A program made the translations under genes and the position numbers. A stretch of 64,000 bases of DNA from Pseudomonas sp. DY-1 (GTDB lineage: Bacteria > Pseudomonadota > Gammaproteobacteria > Pseudomonadales > Pseudomonadaceae): positions 4,378,001-4,442,000 of the forward strand of contig NZ_CP032616.1 in the NCBI RefSeq assembly GCF_003626975.1, given 5' to 3'. Shown here piece after piece: positions 40,576-49,730 of the stretch. Each line of letters starts with the position of its first letter. The stretch's first letter is position 1. A model generated the notes under the pieces. It saw only the letters and a list, made by a program, of their open reading frames with translations, was not told the origin of the DNA and searched no databases.

Positions 40576-43095
40576 TCAACGGCTCTGGCACAGCGCGGCG
40601 AAGCGTTCGTAGGTGAGTGCCTTGTTCACGGGGGGCAGATCGTAGTTGACCGAACAGCTATTGCCTTCCCAGCGCACGTCCAGCCGCCCCTTGTCCTGGC
40701 TGCCGAACACCAGCAGGCGCGAGCGGTGGTCGACGATGCCCAGACTCTTGCCTTCTTCGTCAAAAGCCTGGGCGCCGAAGGGCACCTTCTTGCCGGTGTC
40801 CAGGCTCAGCTCGAACTGCAGGCGGCGGCCGGTTACCGCGGCAAAGCGGCCTTTGACCACGGCGCCACGGGTGGGCACGACCCTCTGGGCGTTTTCGGTG
40901 ATATCGGTGCTGGTATCCAGGGTGGTGGTGTCCAGGTTCAGCCAGTTGTAGCGGTAGGGTTGGACATAGGGCACCACGGCGTAGCCCCGGCTGTCGGTGC
41001 GGATGGCGCCATGGCTGTCGAGGCCGATGCCGCTGGTGTCTGGTACCTCCACCAGGGCGAAGGTTTCGCCTACCGACTGGCCGAAGGTGACGCCGCCGCT
41101 GTGCAGCACTACCGAGCCGCTTGCGCCCAGGTCCGTGTGCTTGCTGTCCCGCGTGAGGCTGTAGTTGGCGCTGAGCGAGGCCCTGGCCGTGTCCCAGCCC
41201 AGGCCGAAGCTGCCTGAACCTTTATTGTCCTTGCTGTAGCCGGCCTGGGCGGAATAGTTGACCGTGTTCTTGTCGTCCAGGAAGCCGGATACGCCGCTCT
41301 GCAGGCTGGAGTCGCCATGGCGCGAAGAGACGGCGTTGCTAGAGGCACGATGCGAGTTACCCTGGCCCAGGGGGAAGCTCACGGATGCGGTGAACTGGGT
41401 ATCGGACTGCCCCATGGAGCCTGCCTCCTGGGTGCGCGAGACGGCCAGGCTGTAGCTGGCGGTGCGGACGCTGTCGCTGTAGCCGAGCTGCCAGCGGCGG
41501 GTATTGCCTTGGCGGTTCCAATAGTTGGTTTCGCCCGCGCTGACGAATAGCGAGCCGCGCGCCTGGAGCGACTGGTTGATGGTCAGGTCGAAGCGGCTCT
41601 TCTGCCGGCCGACGCGCTCGCCGCTCACGTAGTCCATGTCCTCCACGTGCTGGCTGAGGGTGCGGTAGCCATCGGTGGAGTAGCGGTAGCCGACCATGGT
41701 GAAGGTGGTGTCGGTGGCGCTGACTGTCTTCGAATAGAGGAAACGCGCGCTCTGACCCTGTTTTCGCCCGCCGCGCTGGGGTTTCGACTGGCTGTTGGTG
41801 ACGTCGAATGACAGCCCGCCGTAGCCCGAGTTGATGCCTATGCCCAGGTTCACCGCGTTGTACTTCTGCGTCGCGAGCAGGCCGCCGTAACCGGTGAGGT
41901 TATCGGTGGCGCCATAGACCGCCGTGCCCTGGGTGAAGCTGGGTGAGGACTGCCCTTCGGTATGGTACTCACCCGCCGCCACGCTGTAGCGCAGGCTGCC
42001 CTTGCGGGTCATCACCGGCAGGTAGGAGTAGGACTGGCTATAGGTTCTTTCCCGCCCGTCGGCCTCGATGATCTTGATCTGGAGATCGCCGTTGGAGCCG
42101 TTGGGGTAGATGTCGGTGATCTCGAAGGCGCCCGGCGAAACGCTGGTGGAGTACACCACATAGCCGTTCTGGCTCACTTCGACCGTGGCATTGGTCTCGG
42201 CGATGCCATGCACCACCGGCGCGTAGCCGATCTCGTTGTCGGGCAGCATGCCGATGTCGGATTTGAGCTGGATGCCGCGCATGCGCACGCTGTCGAAGAT
42301 GTCGCCATGGGTGTACAGCTCGCCGAGCGACAGGGTGCCTTTCAACTGGCGGATATCGCGTTCGAGGAAGTTGCGGTCGCTCCTGAGCTTGTTGCGCATG
42401 CCGGTGCCGCCGCGCAGGGACGCCTCGTTGCGCAAGCGCCAGCCGAGCAGGTTCAGACCGTTGCGCAGGCCGACGTAGCGGTAGTCGCTGGTCTGGCCCG
42501 GGTTGCTGTTGCGGCTGAAGTTGGCCTGGTAGTTGGTGAAGAGCGCGGTGATGCCGTCGTCCCAGAGGGACGGATCGACATAACCCCGCGAATGCCGCTG
42601 TACGTAGGCGTGCGGCATGCTAATCAGCAGGGCCAGTTCGTTGACCTCGAACTCCACCGATGCGCCCGGAACGAGCGCTGCGATATCCAGTGGCGTGCTG
42701 TCGTCTGTATCGGCCGGAATTAGGTTCTCCCGCATCAGCCGTGCCACGTCCACGCCCAACTCTTTGAGCAGGCCGGCCCGAATCACCGGGCGAACGTCGG
42801 CGTTCCCGGGGTTGGCGCTGAAGTTGATGCTCTGACGGCGGAATATCGACTGATTCAGGTAGACGTCGACGTCGTACGAGCCCGGGCGTACCGTGCTGCC
42901 CTGTTCGAAGTACTTGAGTTCGACAGGGGCGTCACGGCCCTGGAGAAAGTCGGGGTTGAATTCTACCGCCGGGGAAGTGCTGGGCAGCGCCAAGCTCAGG
43001 GCCATGAAACAGGGCGCCCCGGAATAAGGTGAAATCTTCAAGTTGGGCCTTTTCCGGGAAATGGACACGAGTTTGTTCCTCTGGATAACTTCCAT
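40576..43095 (-). CDS. Outer-membrane fimbrial usher (FimD/PapC family)
   Basis: An 839-residue usher. VEFNPDFLQG near residue 45 starts the periplasmic N-domain that binds chaperone-subunit complexes. RGIQLKSDIGMLPDNEIGYAPVVHGIAETNATVEVSQNGY is the conserved start of the middle part of the barrel/plug region, followed by a long beta-barrel and two C-terminal domains. The N-terminus is long and basic (SISRKRPNLKISPYSGAPCFMALSLALPSTSPA), an atypical but plausible signal peptide. It secretes and polymerises the pilin. It sits 66 bases after the chaperone gene. Confidence 0.9.
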   Translation of the reverse strand: MEVIQRNKLVSISRKRPNLKISPYSGAPCFMALSLALPSTSPAVEFNPDFLQGRDAPVELKYFEQGSTVRPGSYDVDVYLNQSIFRRQSINFSANPGNADVRPVIRAGLLKELGVDVARLMRENLIPADTDDSTPLDIAALVPGASVEFEVNELALLISMPHAYVQRHSRGYVDPSLWDDGITALFTNYQANFSRNSNPGQTSDYRYVGLRNGLNLLGWRLRNEASLRGGTGMRNKLRSDRNFLERDIRQLKGTLSLGELYTHGDIFDSVRMRGIQLKSDIGMLPDNEIGYAPVVHGIAETNATVEVSQNGYVVYSTSVSPGAFEITDIYPNGSNGDLQIKIIEADGRERTYSQSYSYLPVMTRKGSLRYSVAAGEYHTEGQSSPSFTQGTAVYGATDNLTGYGGLLATQKYNAVNLGIGINSGYGGLSFDVTNSQSKPQRGGRKQGQSARFLYSKTVSATDTTFTMVGYRYSTDGYRTLSQHVEDMDYVSGERVGRQKSRFDLTINQSLQARGSLFVSAGETNYWNRQGNTRRWQLGYSDSVRTASYSLAVSRTQEAGSMGQSDTQFTASVSFPLGQGNSHRASSNAVSSRHGDSSLQSGVSGFLDDKNTVNYSAQAGYSKDNKGSGSFGLGWDTARASLSANYSLTRDSKHTDLGASGSVVLHSGGVTFGQSVGETFALVEVPDTSGIGLDSHGAIRTDSRGYAVVPYVQPYRYNWLNLDTTTLDTSTDITENAQRVVPTRGAVVKGRFAAVTGRRLQFELSLDTGKKVPFGAQAFDEEGKSLGIVDHRSRLLVFGSQDKGRLDVRWEGNSCSVNYDLPPVNKALTYERFAALCQSR

Positions 43096-43161
43096 GCGTC
43101 GACTGGAGATAAGCTTTCAGTGTTTTAGGCGAGGCTGATTGATCTCGATTCAGGGGGGCGA

Positions 43162-43881
43162 TCAATTGCTCATGGCGCTGGAGTATTTATCGAGGCCGCC
43201 GAAGTCGTTCACGATCTGGAATTCTATGTTCATGTCGTTGATTGAAGTGACTCCGGTCAATTCCTTGATATCGAACTGGCTACTCGATCTTGGTCTGACC
43301 ATGTCCACTGATATGTCATAGGACTTGCTGCCGTTCTTTAACTTCGCATCAGCGAGGGATACATGGAATGCCGAGTTATTGATCACTTCCATCCTGGGTT
43401 TTCCGCCTTGCTGGATAAGGCGCCATTTCAGCTCCATAGGGGCATCCGCGGCGGCTCCCGGCAGGCCGGCCGGCCGGTAGAAAACCTTGATGCGCTGGCG
43501 CAGGGCAATTTGCAGGGTGTTGTCGTTCGCCGATTTCTGCGGGATTTCCTGGACGCTTAGTCGGAACACAGACTCTCGGTCCGTTGGCAGGCCCTGACCC
43601 TGGAAAAGGATGCGCAAGCTCTGTTGCCTGTTGGCACCCAGTCGGCTGAGGTTGGGTGTAATGGCGAACGGCAAGTCCTGGGAGTCATCGGGGCCTTCAA
43701 TTTCCATCCAGGACTGGATCATGACGTCTTCCGGTGCCTGGTTTCTCACCAGTATCGAAGTCTCCTTCGCGGGTGCCTGCAGCACGACCCGGGTGCCGCT
43801 CAATGTGATACCTGCGTTGGCCAGGCCGGAAGACAGCAACAGCAGGCCGGCCCAGAGGGTTCTGGAAGTCAGTCGTTTCAC
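43162..43881 (-). CDS. Periplasmic fimbrial chaperone
   Basis: A 239-residue PapD-like chaperone with a signal peptide (residues 1-23, ending LANA). Two Ig-like domains follow. The Arg in GTRVVLQAP and the Lys in QRIKVFYRP are the pair that anchors the subunit carboxylate. The F1-G1 region is short, as in the FGS class that serves tip-adhesin pili. It donates a strand to pilin subunits and passes them to the usher. Second gene of the operon, 58 bases after the pilin gene. Confidence 0.92.
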   Translation of the reverse strand: MKRLTSRTLWAGLLLLSSGLANAGITLSGTRVVLQAPAKETSILVRNQAPEDVMIQSWMEIEGPDDSQDLPFAITPNLSRLGANRQQSLRILFQGQGLPTDRESVFRLSVQEIPQKSANDNTLQIALRQRIKVFYRPAGLPGAAADAPMELKWRLIQQGGKPRMEVINNSAFHVSLADAKLKNGSKSYDISVDMVRPRSSSQFDIKELTGVTSINDMNIEFQIVNDFGGLDKYSSAMSN

Positions 43882-43939
43882 GTTGATCTCGCATCTGGAA
43901 GCGAGGGGTGTGGAAGCACCCCACCGCTTGTGGCTGGAC

Positions 43940-44536
43940 TTACTTGTAAGTCAGGGTGAACGGCAGGGTGCCGTTGGCGCTACCGGGTGTGGGTGCGGCG
44001 GCGCTGGATTTCACGTAGGCCGCGCGCATGGACAGTGAGGCTTTGTACTTGACCGGAGCGCTGCCGCTCGCGACCAGGGGGGCATCGATGGTGTCGTTGG
44101 CGGAAAGGTTCAGCAGTTTGCCGTCGTCGTTATAGAGACCGATGCCGACGCCAGTGGCGCTACCGGTGGTTTTCAGCAGGTTGAGATTCTTGGCGTCGAT
44201 GCCAGAGCCGGATTTCGCGTCGAGACGCAGCATGACGGTGGTCAGGCCGCTGCCGGTGCTGCCGCAATCCAGCTCCAGGTTGATATCGGTACCGGCAGTG
44301 ACGCCGCCGCCGGCACTGCCGCCCAGGGAATCGATAGGCACCTTGCCGAGGTCGACGTTGACGAGCTGGTTACCCTTGCCGCCACCGCCGACGCTGGTGC
44401 CGGGGCCGCCGGTGATAGCGCAGGAAGCGGAGGTGAGTTGGCCGGTGAAGTTGATGGTTCCGTCCGCAGCGACTGCGGAGTTGAGCAGGAGGCCGGTTAC
44501 GGCCGTGGCAAGCATGCCTTTAATTGGAATAGACAA
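43940..44536 (-). CDS. Major fimbrial subunit
   Basis: A 198-residue pilin with a signal peptide (about residues 1-23, ending SAVAA) and GTINFTGQLTSASCAITGG, the N-terminal donor-strand region of chaperone-usher pilins. Cys in SASC and ELDC form the expected disulphide. The C-terminus is the beta-zipper GTLPFTLTYK. A Gly/Ser-rich loop follows the first Cys. First gene of the operon, which has an AT-rich upstream region. It is the most abundant product in such systems. Confidence 0.92.
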   Translation of the reverse strand: MSIPIKGMLATAVTGLLLNSAVAADGTINFTGQLTSASCAITGGPGTSVGGGGKGNQLVNVDLGKVPIDSLGGSAGGGVTAGTDINLELDCGSTGSGLTTVMLRLDAKSGSGIDAKNLNLLKTTGSATGVGIGLYNDDGKLLNLSANDTIDAPLVASGSAPVKYKASLSMRAAYVKSSAAAPTPGSANGTLPFTLTYK

Positions 44537-45055
44537 AATAGCGCTTCCTTAATTCTGGTTGAGGCGACTCGTGATCGTGCTCTTTAAGAGCCTCGCAAAG
44601 TTTAAGGAAGTAAAAAGATGCATCAATAAGCTCAATTCCGGCCGTCTTGGCGAATTGACCTTTTGTACTTGTAGGTTTTTTCTTGAAGGGGTCTCAGGGA
44701 GCTTGTGTATTGGTTGATTGCTATTGGTGTTCAGTGGAAGGGGTTAATTACTAATGCTTGTATGTGGATTCTGACAGTTTTTTCTGATTAATGTTAATAA
44801 GTGTTTCGGGTTGTTTGTTTCAATAGAGGTGGCCAATCGCACAAGTGGTATTTCATCTGGACTTGGGAAGCCACGTCATTAGTCGGCCATCTCTAGTGCG
44901 GGCCACGCCGGTGAGAGCGAAGCCAAACCCAGATGCTTGGCCAGGCTGGCTCCCCGGCAGCCCTTCTCCTGATGGGAGAGGGGGCCAAGGTCCACCAACG
45001 GCGGGGCCCGCTTCCCCTCCCGCTGGCAGAGGAAGCGGCATGAGCCGAGCACCCC
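44537..45055. other. Gene-free region upstream of the fimbrial operon
   Basis: The right part is GC-rich with a CTCTCCC/GGGAGAGG-type palindrome near 44965-44985 that may serve betT as terminator. The left part (44537 to about 44850) is strongly AT-rich compared with the rest of the window and has many T-runs. It should hold the fimbrial promoter and regulatory sites on the minus strand, but no convincing -35/-10 pair can be picked by eye. I see no gene here. The composition supports recent acquisition. Confidence 0.5.
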
Positions 45056-47032
45056 TCAGCGCACGACGTGCAGGAAGTGCAGGTGCTTCTCGTACTGGTC
45101 GAGCAAGTCGCCGATCACTTCCTCTCGGCTCCAGCCCATTACGTCGTAGTCCTGCCCGCCCTCACGCAGGTACACCTCGGCGCGGAAGTACTTGCGTGCG
45201 TCAGTGCCTTCGTCGTTGCCATCACGGCCCGCGAAGCGCGGTAGCGGCAGGGCGCGGGGGCGGACCTCGTAGCTGAAATCGACTTCGCTGCCGTGGCCGA
45301 CATTCAACTTGCAGCGCCCGTCATGACCGTTCTGTATGTCCACGTCGTAGCCCTGCTTGCGCAGCTCCTCGGACACATCCTGGCAGGCGGGTCGTACGAC
45401 TTCCTCGATGAATCGGGTGACATGGGTGCGGCGCGGGAACATCAGGATGTTGCGCAGGCGCCGTTGCCAGCCGCCTTGTTGGCGATGGGGTGGGCGCGAG
45501 AGGTTGAGGGCCTGGTAGCGAATGCCACGCTTGGTGGCATCCAGGCGCAGCGCCTTGAGCAGGCCCCAGGTCGCCGCCAGCAGCACCACGGCGAAGGGCA
45601 GGGCGCTGGCGATGGTCGCGGTCTGCAGGGCCTTCAGGCCATCGGCAACCAGCAATGCCATGGCCACGACACCCATCAGGATCGACCAGAACAGGCGCTG
45701 CCAGAGCGGCGTTACCTCCCGGCCGCCCGAAGCCAGCATGTCGACCACCAGGGCGCCAGAGTCGGCGGAGGTGACGAAGAACACCACCACCATCAACACC
45801 GCCACCACGGAGAGCAGGCTGGAGAACGGGAACTGCTGGAGGAAGGCGAAGAGCGCCAGCGAACTGTCCTGGGCCACGGTGTCCGCGAGGCTGCCAACAC
45901 CCTCGTGCAGCACCATGTGGATTGCCGAGTCGCCGAACACGGTCATCCATAGCAGGGTGAAGCCGGCCGGCACGAACAATACGCCGCAGACGAACTGGCG
46001 GATGGTGCGCCCGCGGGAAATGCGGGCAATGAACAGGCCGACGAAGGGCGACCAGGACAGCCACCAGCCCCAGTAGAGCAGGGTCCAGCCGCCGATCCAG
46101 TCGCTGGATTCATAGGCGTAGAGATTGAAGGTCTTGCTGACGATCTCGGACAGGTAGCCGCCGGTGTTCTGGATGAACGTCTTGAACAGGAACACGGTGG
46201 GGCCCAGCAACAGCACCACGACCAGCAGGATGACCGCGAGTACCAGGTTGAGCTCGGAGAGGATCTTGATGCCTCTGTTCAGGCCGCTGGCCACTGACAG
46301 CGTCGTCAGGGCACAGGTGCCGGCGATCAGCCCCAACTGCACCGGCACGCTCACGGGCAGGCCGAACAGCTGGTTCAGGCCGCTGTTGATCTGCAGCACG
46401 CCATAGCCGAGCGACGTGGCCACGCCGAATACGGTGCCGATGATGGCGAAGATATCCACAGCGTGGCCGATAGGCCCGTAGATGCGCTCGCCAATCAGCG
46501 GGTAGAGCGCCGAGCGCAGCGTCAGGGGCAGGTCATGGCGGAAGCAGAAGAACGCCAGGATCAGCGCGACGATCGCGTAGATCGCCCAGGCATGCAGGCC
46601 CCAGTGGAAGAAGGTCAGCTTCATGGCCTCCCTGGCGGCGGCCACGGTGTTGGGGTCGCCTACCGGCGGGTTGGCGTAGTGCATCAGCGGTTCGGCGACG
46701 CCGAAGAACATCAGGCCGATGCCCATGCCGGCGGAGAACAGCATGGCGAACCAGGTGCCGTTGCGGTATTCGGGCTGGCTATGGTCGGGCCCGAGCTTGA
46801 TGTCCCCCAAGCGGCTGACGGCCAGGAAGACGACGGTAATGAGGATCAGGGCGACCGTCAGGACATAGAACCAGCTGGCGTTGACGATGATCCAGTCCTG
46901 GATGTGGATGAACAGCGCTTGCGCCTGATCGCGGGCGAGGGTGCTGTAGAGCACCAGGGCGATGATGAGGATGGCCGAACCGAAAAAGACCGGCGGATTG
47001 AGGGTGGATTGCGAAGACGAACGTGCCTCCAT
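45056..47032 (-). CDS. betT: BCCT-family choline/betaine transporter
   Basis: A 658-residue transporter with 12 hydrophobic helices. WGWWLSWSPFVGLFIARISRGRTIRQF is the BCCT signature helix. MHYANPP and MGIGLMFFGVAEPLMHY are also typical of the BetT/OpuD family. A C-terminal cytoplasmic tail of about 140 residues follows (RPPHRQQGGWQRRLRNILMFPRR onward), as in BetT proteins with osmotic sensing. It moves choline (or betaine) in with Na+ or H+. The homologous P. aeruginosa locus is betT2, by position. Beside comM on the same strand. Confidence 0.92.
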   Translation of the reverse strand: MEARSSSQSTLNPPVFFGSAILIIALVLYSTLARDQAQALFIHIQDWIIVNASWFYVLTVALILITVVFLAVSRLGDIKLGPDHSQPEYRNGTWFAMLFSAGMGIGLMFFGVAEPLMHYANPPVGDPNTVAAAREAMKLTFFHWGLHAWAIYAIVALILAFFCFRHDLPLTLRSALYPLIGERIYGPIGHAVDIFAIIGTVFGVATSLGYGVLQINSGLNQLFGLPVSVPVQLGLIAGTCALTTLSVASGLNRGIKILSELNLVLAVILLVVVLLLGPTVFLFKTFIQNTGGYLSEIVSKTFNLYAYESSDWIGGWTLLYWGWWLSWSPFVGLFIARISRGRTIRQFVCGVLFVPAGFTLLWMTVFGDSAIHMVLHEGVGSLADTVAQDSSLALFAFLQQFPFSSLLSVVAVLMVVVFFVTSADSGALVVDMLASGGREVTPLWQRLFWSILMGVVAMALLVADGLKALQTATIASALPFAVVLLAATWGLLKALRLDATKRGIRYQALNLSRPPHRQQGGWQRRLRNILMFPRRTHVTRFIEEVVRPACQDVSEELRKQGYDVDIQNGHDGRCKLNVGHGSEVDFSYEVRPRALPLPRFAGRDGNDEGTDARKYFRAEVYLREGGQDYDVMGWSREEVIGDLLDQYEKHLHFLHVVR

Positions 47033-47144
47033 TGAGCTAGCTCTCCTTTTAATCGGATGGCCGCCAAGGGCGGAAGGCGCGCAATTCTAGCAATTTCGAT
47101 AGAAAAAGTCTTTCGCTGGCTAAGTTGCAATAGTTTCTATTGCT

Positions 47145-48641
47145 TCATGTCATGGTTTCCGGGCGGTACTGCAGGGCTTCGCCGAGGTGATGGCGGGCTA
47201 TGGTTTCGGCCTGCTCCAGATCGGCTAGGGTGCGAGCCACCTTGAGGATGCGATGGGCTGCACGCAGGGAGAGATTGAGGCGTTCGCAGGCTGCTTCCAG
47301 CCAGGCGCGGTCTTCGCTTTCCAGGGCGCAATGCTGGCGCAGGCCCTTGAGGTCGAGGAAGGCGTTGGCGCACCCCTGGCGTCGGAGTTGCACGCGGCGT
47401 GATTGCGCCACCGTCGCGGCAACTTCCGCGCTGCCGGGCCCCGTGCTTGTCGGTGGCTCCAGGGCGGTTGCTTCGCGGGCAACTGTCAGGTGCAGGTCGA
47501 TCCGGTCAAGTAGCGGGCCGGACAACTTGGCGCGGTAGCGCTGGATCTGCTCCGGGGTACAGCGGCATCGCCCGGCCGGGTCGCCGAGATATCCACAGGG
47601 GCAGGGGTTCATTGCCGCGACCAGTTGGAAGCGCGCTGGAAAACGCAGCTTGTCATGGGCGCGGGCGATGACGATCTCACCGCTTTCCAGGGGCTCTCGC
47701 AGGACCTCCAGCACCTTGCGCTCGAACTCCGGCAGTTCATCGAGGAACAGCACGCCCTGATGCGCCAGGGTGATTTCGCCCGGCTTCGGCCGACTACCAC
47801 CACCTACCAGCGCGGCACCGGAGGCGCTGTGATGGGGCTGGCGGAAGGGGCGTTGCGGCCAGCTCGTCAGCGGTGCATGGCTGGCAACCGAGTGGATGGC
47901 CGCCACTTCCAGGGCCTCATGCTCTTCCAGCGGTGGCAGCAGACCAGGCAGGCGACTGGCCAGCAAGGTCTTGCCGGTGCCGGGCGGCCCGCAAAGCAAC
48001 AGGTTGTGCGACCCAGCCGCAGCGACCAGGAGGGCGCGCTTTGCTGCGACCTGGCCCTGGACTTCGGCGAGGTCGGGGTAGGGCGGGCGCTCGTCCATCA
48101 GGCCCTGGGCCTGGTAGAAGGGCAGTGGGGTATGGCCGGCAAAGTGCGCGGTCAGCTCCAGCAAGTGCGAGGCGGCCAGCACCTTGAGACCGCCGGCCAG
48201 GCTGGCTTCTTCGGCATTATCCCGTGGCACCACCAGGGTCCGCCCGGCGGCGCGAGCGGCGAGCGCGGCGGGGAGTACACCCTGCACAGATCGCAGCGAG
48301 CCGGAAAGCGCCAGTTCACCCAGGCATTCCACCTCATCCAGGGCACCGGCCGGCAATTGGCCGCTGGCCGCGAGCACGCCAAGGGCAATGGCGAGGTCGA
48401 AGCGGCCGCCATCTTTCGGCAGATCTGCCGGAGCGAGGTTGAGGGTGATGCGTCGGGGAGGGAAATCGAACCCGCTGTTCTGGATCGCGCTGCGGACGCG
48501 GTCCTTGCTTTCCTTCACGGCGGTTTCCGGAAGGCCAACCAGGGCCAGGGACGGCAGGCCGTTGGCGAGGTGCGCTTCGACGGTCACGGCAGGGGCTTCG
48601 ACGCCAACCTGCGCGCGACTGTGGACGATGGCCAGGGACAT
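47145..48641 (-). CDS. comM: ComM-type AAA+ ATPase (magnesium-chelatase family)
   Basis: A 498-residue protein with an N-terminal Lon-like domain (MSLAIVHSRAQVGVEAPAVTVEAHLANGLPSLALVGLPE) and an AAA+ ATPase core. Walker A is GPPGTGKTLLASRLPG, Walker B is GVLFLDELPEF, and FQLVAAMNPCPCGYLGDP is the family motif. ComM is a hexameric branch-migration helicase in natural transformation in Vibrio; in pseudomonads the same role is likely but unproven here. It follows ubiK by 38 bases. Confidence 0.94.
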   Translation of the reverse strand: MSLAIVHSRAQVGVEAPAVTVEAHLANGLPSLALVGLPETAVKESKDRVRSAIQNSGFDFPPRRITLNLAPADLPKDGGRFDLAIALGVLAASGQLPAGALDEVECLGELALSGSLRSVQGVLPAALAARAAGRTLVVPRDNAEEASLAGGLKVLAASHLLELTAHFAGHTPLPFYQAQGLMDERPPYPDLAEVQGQVAAKRALLVAAAGSHNLLLCGPPGTGKTLLASRLPGLLPPLEEHEALEVAAIHSVASHAPLTSWPQRPFRQPHHSASGAALVGGGSRPKPGEITLAHQGVLFLDELPEFERKVLEVLREPLESGEIVIARAHDKLRFPARFQLVAAMNPCPCGYLGDPAGRCRCTPEQIQRYRAKLSGPLLDRIDLHLTVAREATALEPPTSTGPGSAEVAATVAQSRRVQLRRQGCANAFLDLKGLRQHCALESEDRAWLEAACERLNLSLRAAHRILKVARTLADLEQAETIARHHLGEALQYRPETMT

Positions 48642-48679
48642 TGATCACTCCTTGATCGGTCCGCCGGGCCGGAGTGGGA

Positions 48680-48943
48680 TCACTCCGCCGACGGCGGGTT
48701 CAGCTTGGCATCCAGTTCCGCGACCTTGGCTTCCAGGGCCTCCAGGCGCGCGCGGGTGCGGGCGAGTACCACCATCTGGCTGTCGAATTCGTCGCGGGTG
48801 ACCAGGTCGAGTTTGCCGAAGGCGCTCTGGAGCAGGACCTTGAACTGGGCCTCGATTTCGGCACGGGGCAACGGGCTGTCGCTGCTGAACAGGCGCGAGG
48901 CAGTGGCGGCGAGGGTATCGAGCAGGGCTTTGGGCGGCAGCAT
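48680..48943 (-). CDS. ubiK: Ubiquinone biosynthesis accessory factor UbiK
   Basis: An 87-residue protein of the YqiC/BMFP family. MLPPKALLDTLAATASRLF forms an amphipathic helix, and residues about 55-80 (RDEFDSQMVVLARTRARLEALEAKVAELDAKL) a coiled coil that makes the trimer. UbiK is needed with UbiJ for aerobic ubiquinone synthesis in enterobacteria. Standard length. It lies in front of comM on the same strand, with a 414-base intergenic region to the divergent glnK. Confidence 0.9.
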   Translation of the reverse strand: MLPPKALLDTLAATASRLFSSDSPLPRAEIEAQFKVLLQSAFGKLDLVTRDEFDSQMVVLARTRARLEALEAKVAELDAKLNPPSAE

Positions 48944-49047
48944 GGCGGTATCCGTAAGTGAATGAGCGGGAGTCTATCACGGTGCTCTCTGGGGCCGTGC
49001 CGGCAGTGCCCGGTGCCCAATTATTGAGCAATGGGCTGGAGCGCTGC

Positions 49048-49062
49048 GCACTGCTTTGGTGC
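49048..49062 (+). promoter_or_regulatory. Candidate NtrC-binding site upstream of glnK
   Basis: A 15-bp element GCACT-N5-GGTGC with the spacing of NtrC sites. It matches 11 of 15 positions of the E. coli glnAp2 site, as I recall it. It lies about 90 bases upstream of the -24 box, a normal enhancer distance. Confidence 0.6.
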
Positions 49063-49139
49063 GATGCGCGCGCGATCGGGCCTTCTGAAATGCGGCATCC
49101 GGCCAGTATCTGATTGAAAACAGGCACTTTGTCTGGAGC

Positions 49140-49156
49140 TGGCAAGAATTCTGCTT
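49140..49156 (+). promoter_or_regulatory. Sigma-54 promoter of glnK-amtB
   Basis: TGGCAAG...TGCTT with the invariant GG (49141-49142) and GC (49153-49154) separated by exactly 10 bases. With the NtrC-like site upstream and glnK downstream this is a good RpoN promoter. The predicted start is near 49166. The 5' leader is about 190 bases. Confidence 0.7.
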
Positions 49157-49172
49157 GGAGCTGAACGACGCA

Positions 49173-49195
49173 TGCACCGATGCAGTTCCGGTGCA
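49173..49195 (+). other. Stem-loop at the start of the glnK leader
   Basis: A TGCACCG-N9-CGGTGCA inverted repeat just downstream of the predicted start. It could be an RNA hairpin or a second protein-binding dyad. The rest of the 414-base gap holds no gene I can see. Confidence 0.4.
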
Positions 49196-49303
49196 CCGGG
49201 CGAGGCGGGGGAGTGTTTCGCCAGAAGCGGTTGGTTTGTGTCGGAGTGCCGAGCCAGGGCGGGCCGACGCGTTACAAAAGCCAGACACTGCGCTTAGACT
49301 TGA

Positions 49304-49696
<393 letters not shown>

Positions 49697-49730
49697 GCCG
49701 CCGAACCCCAACGCCCCAGGAGAAAACAAC

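Noticed and set aside
46463..47035. A 190-codon plus-strand frame opposite betT
   Set aside because: Antisense to transporter helices, with an Asp/Gln/Arg-rich translation that would not be stable or membrane-bound.
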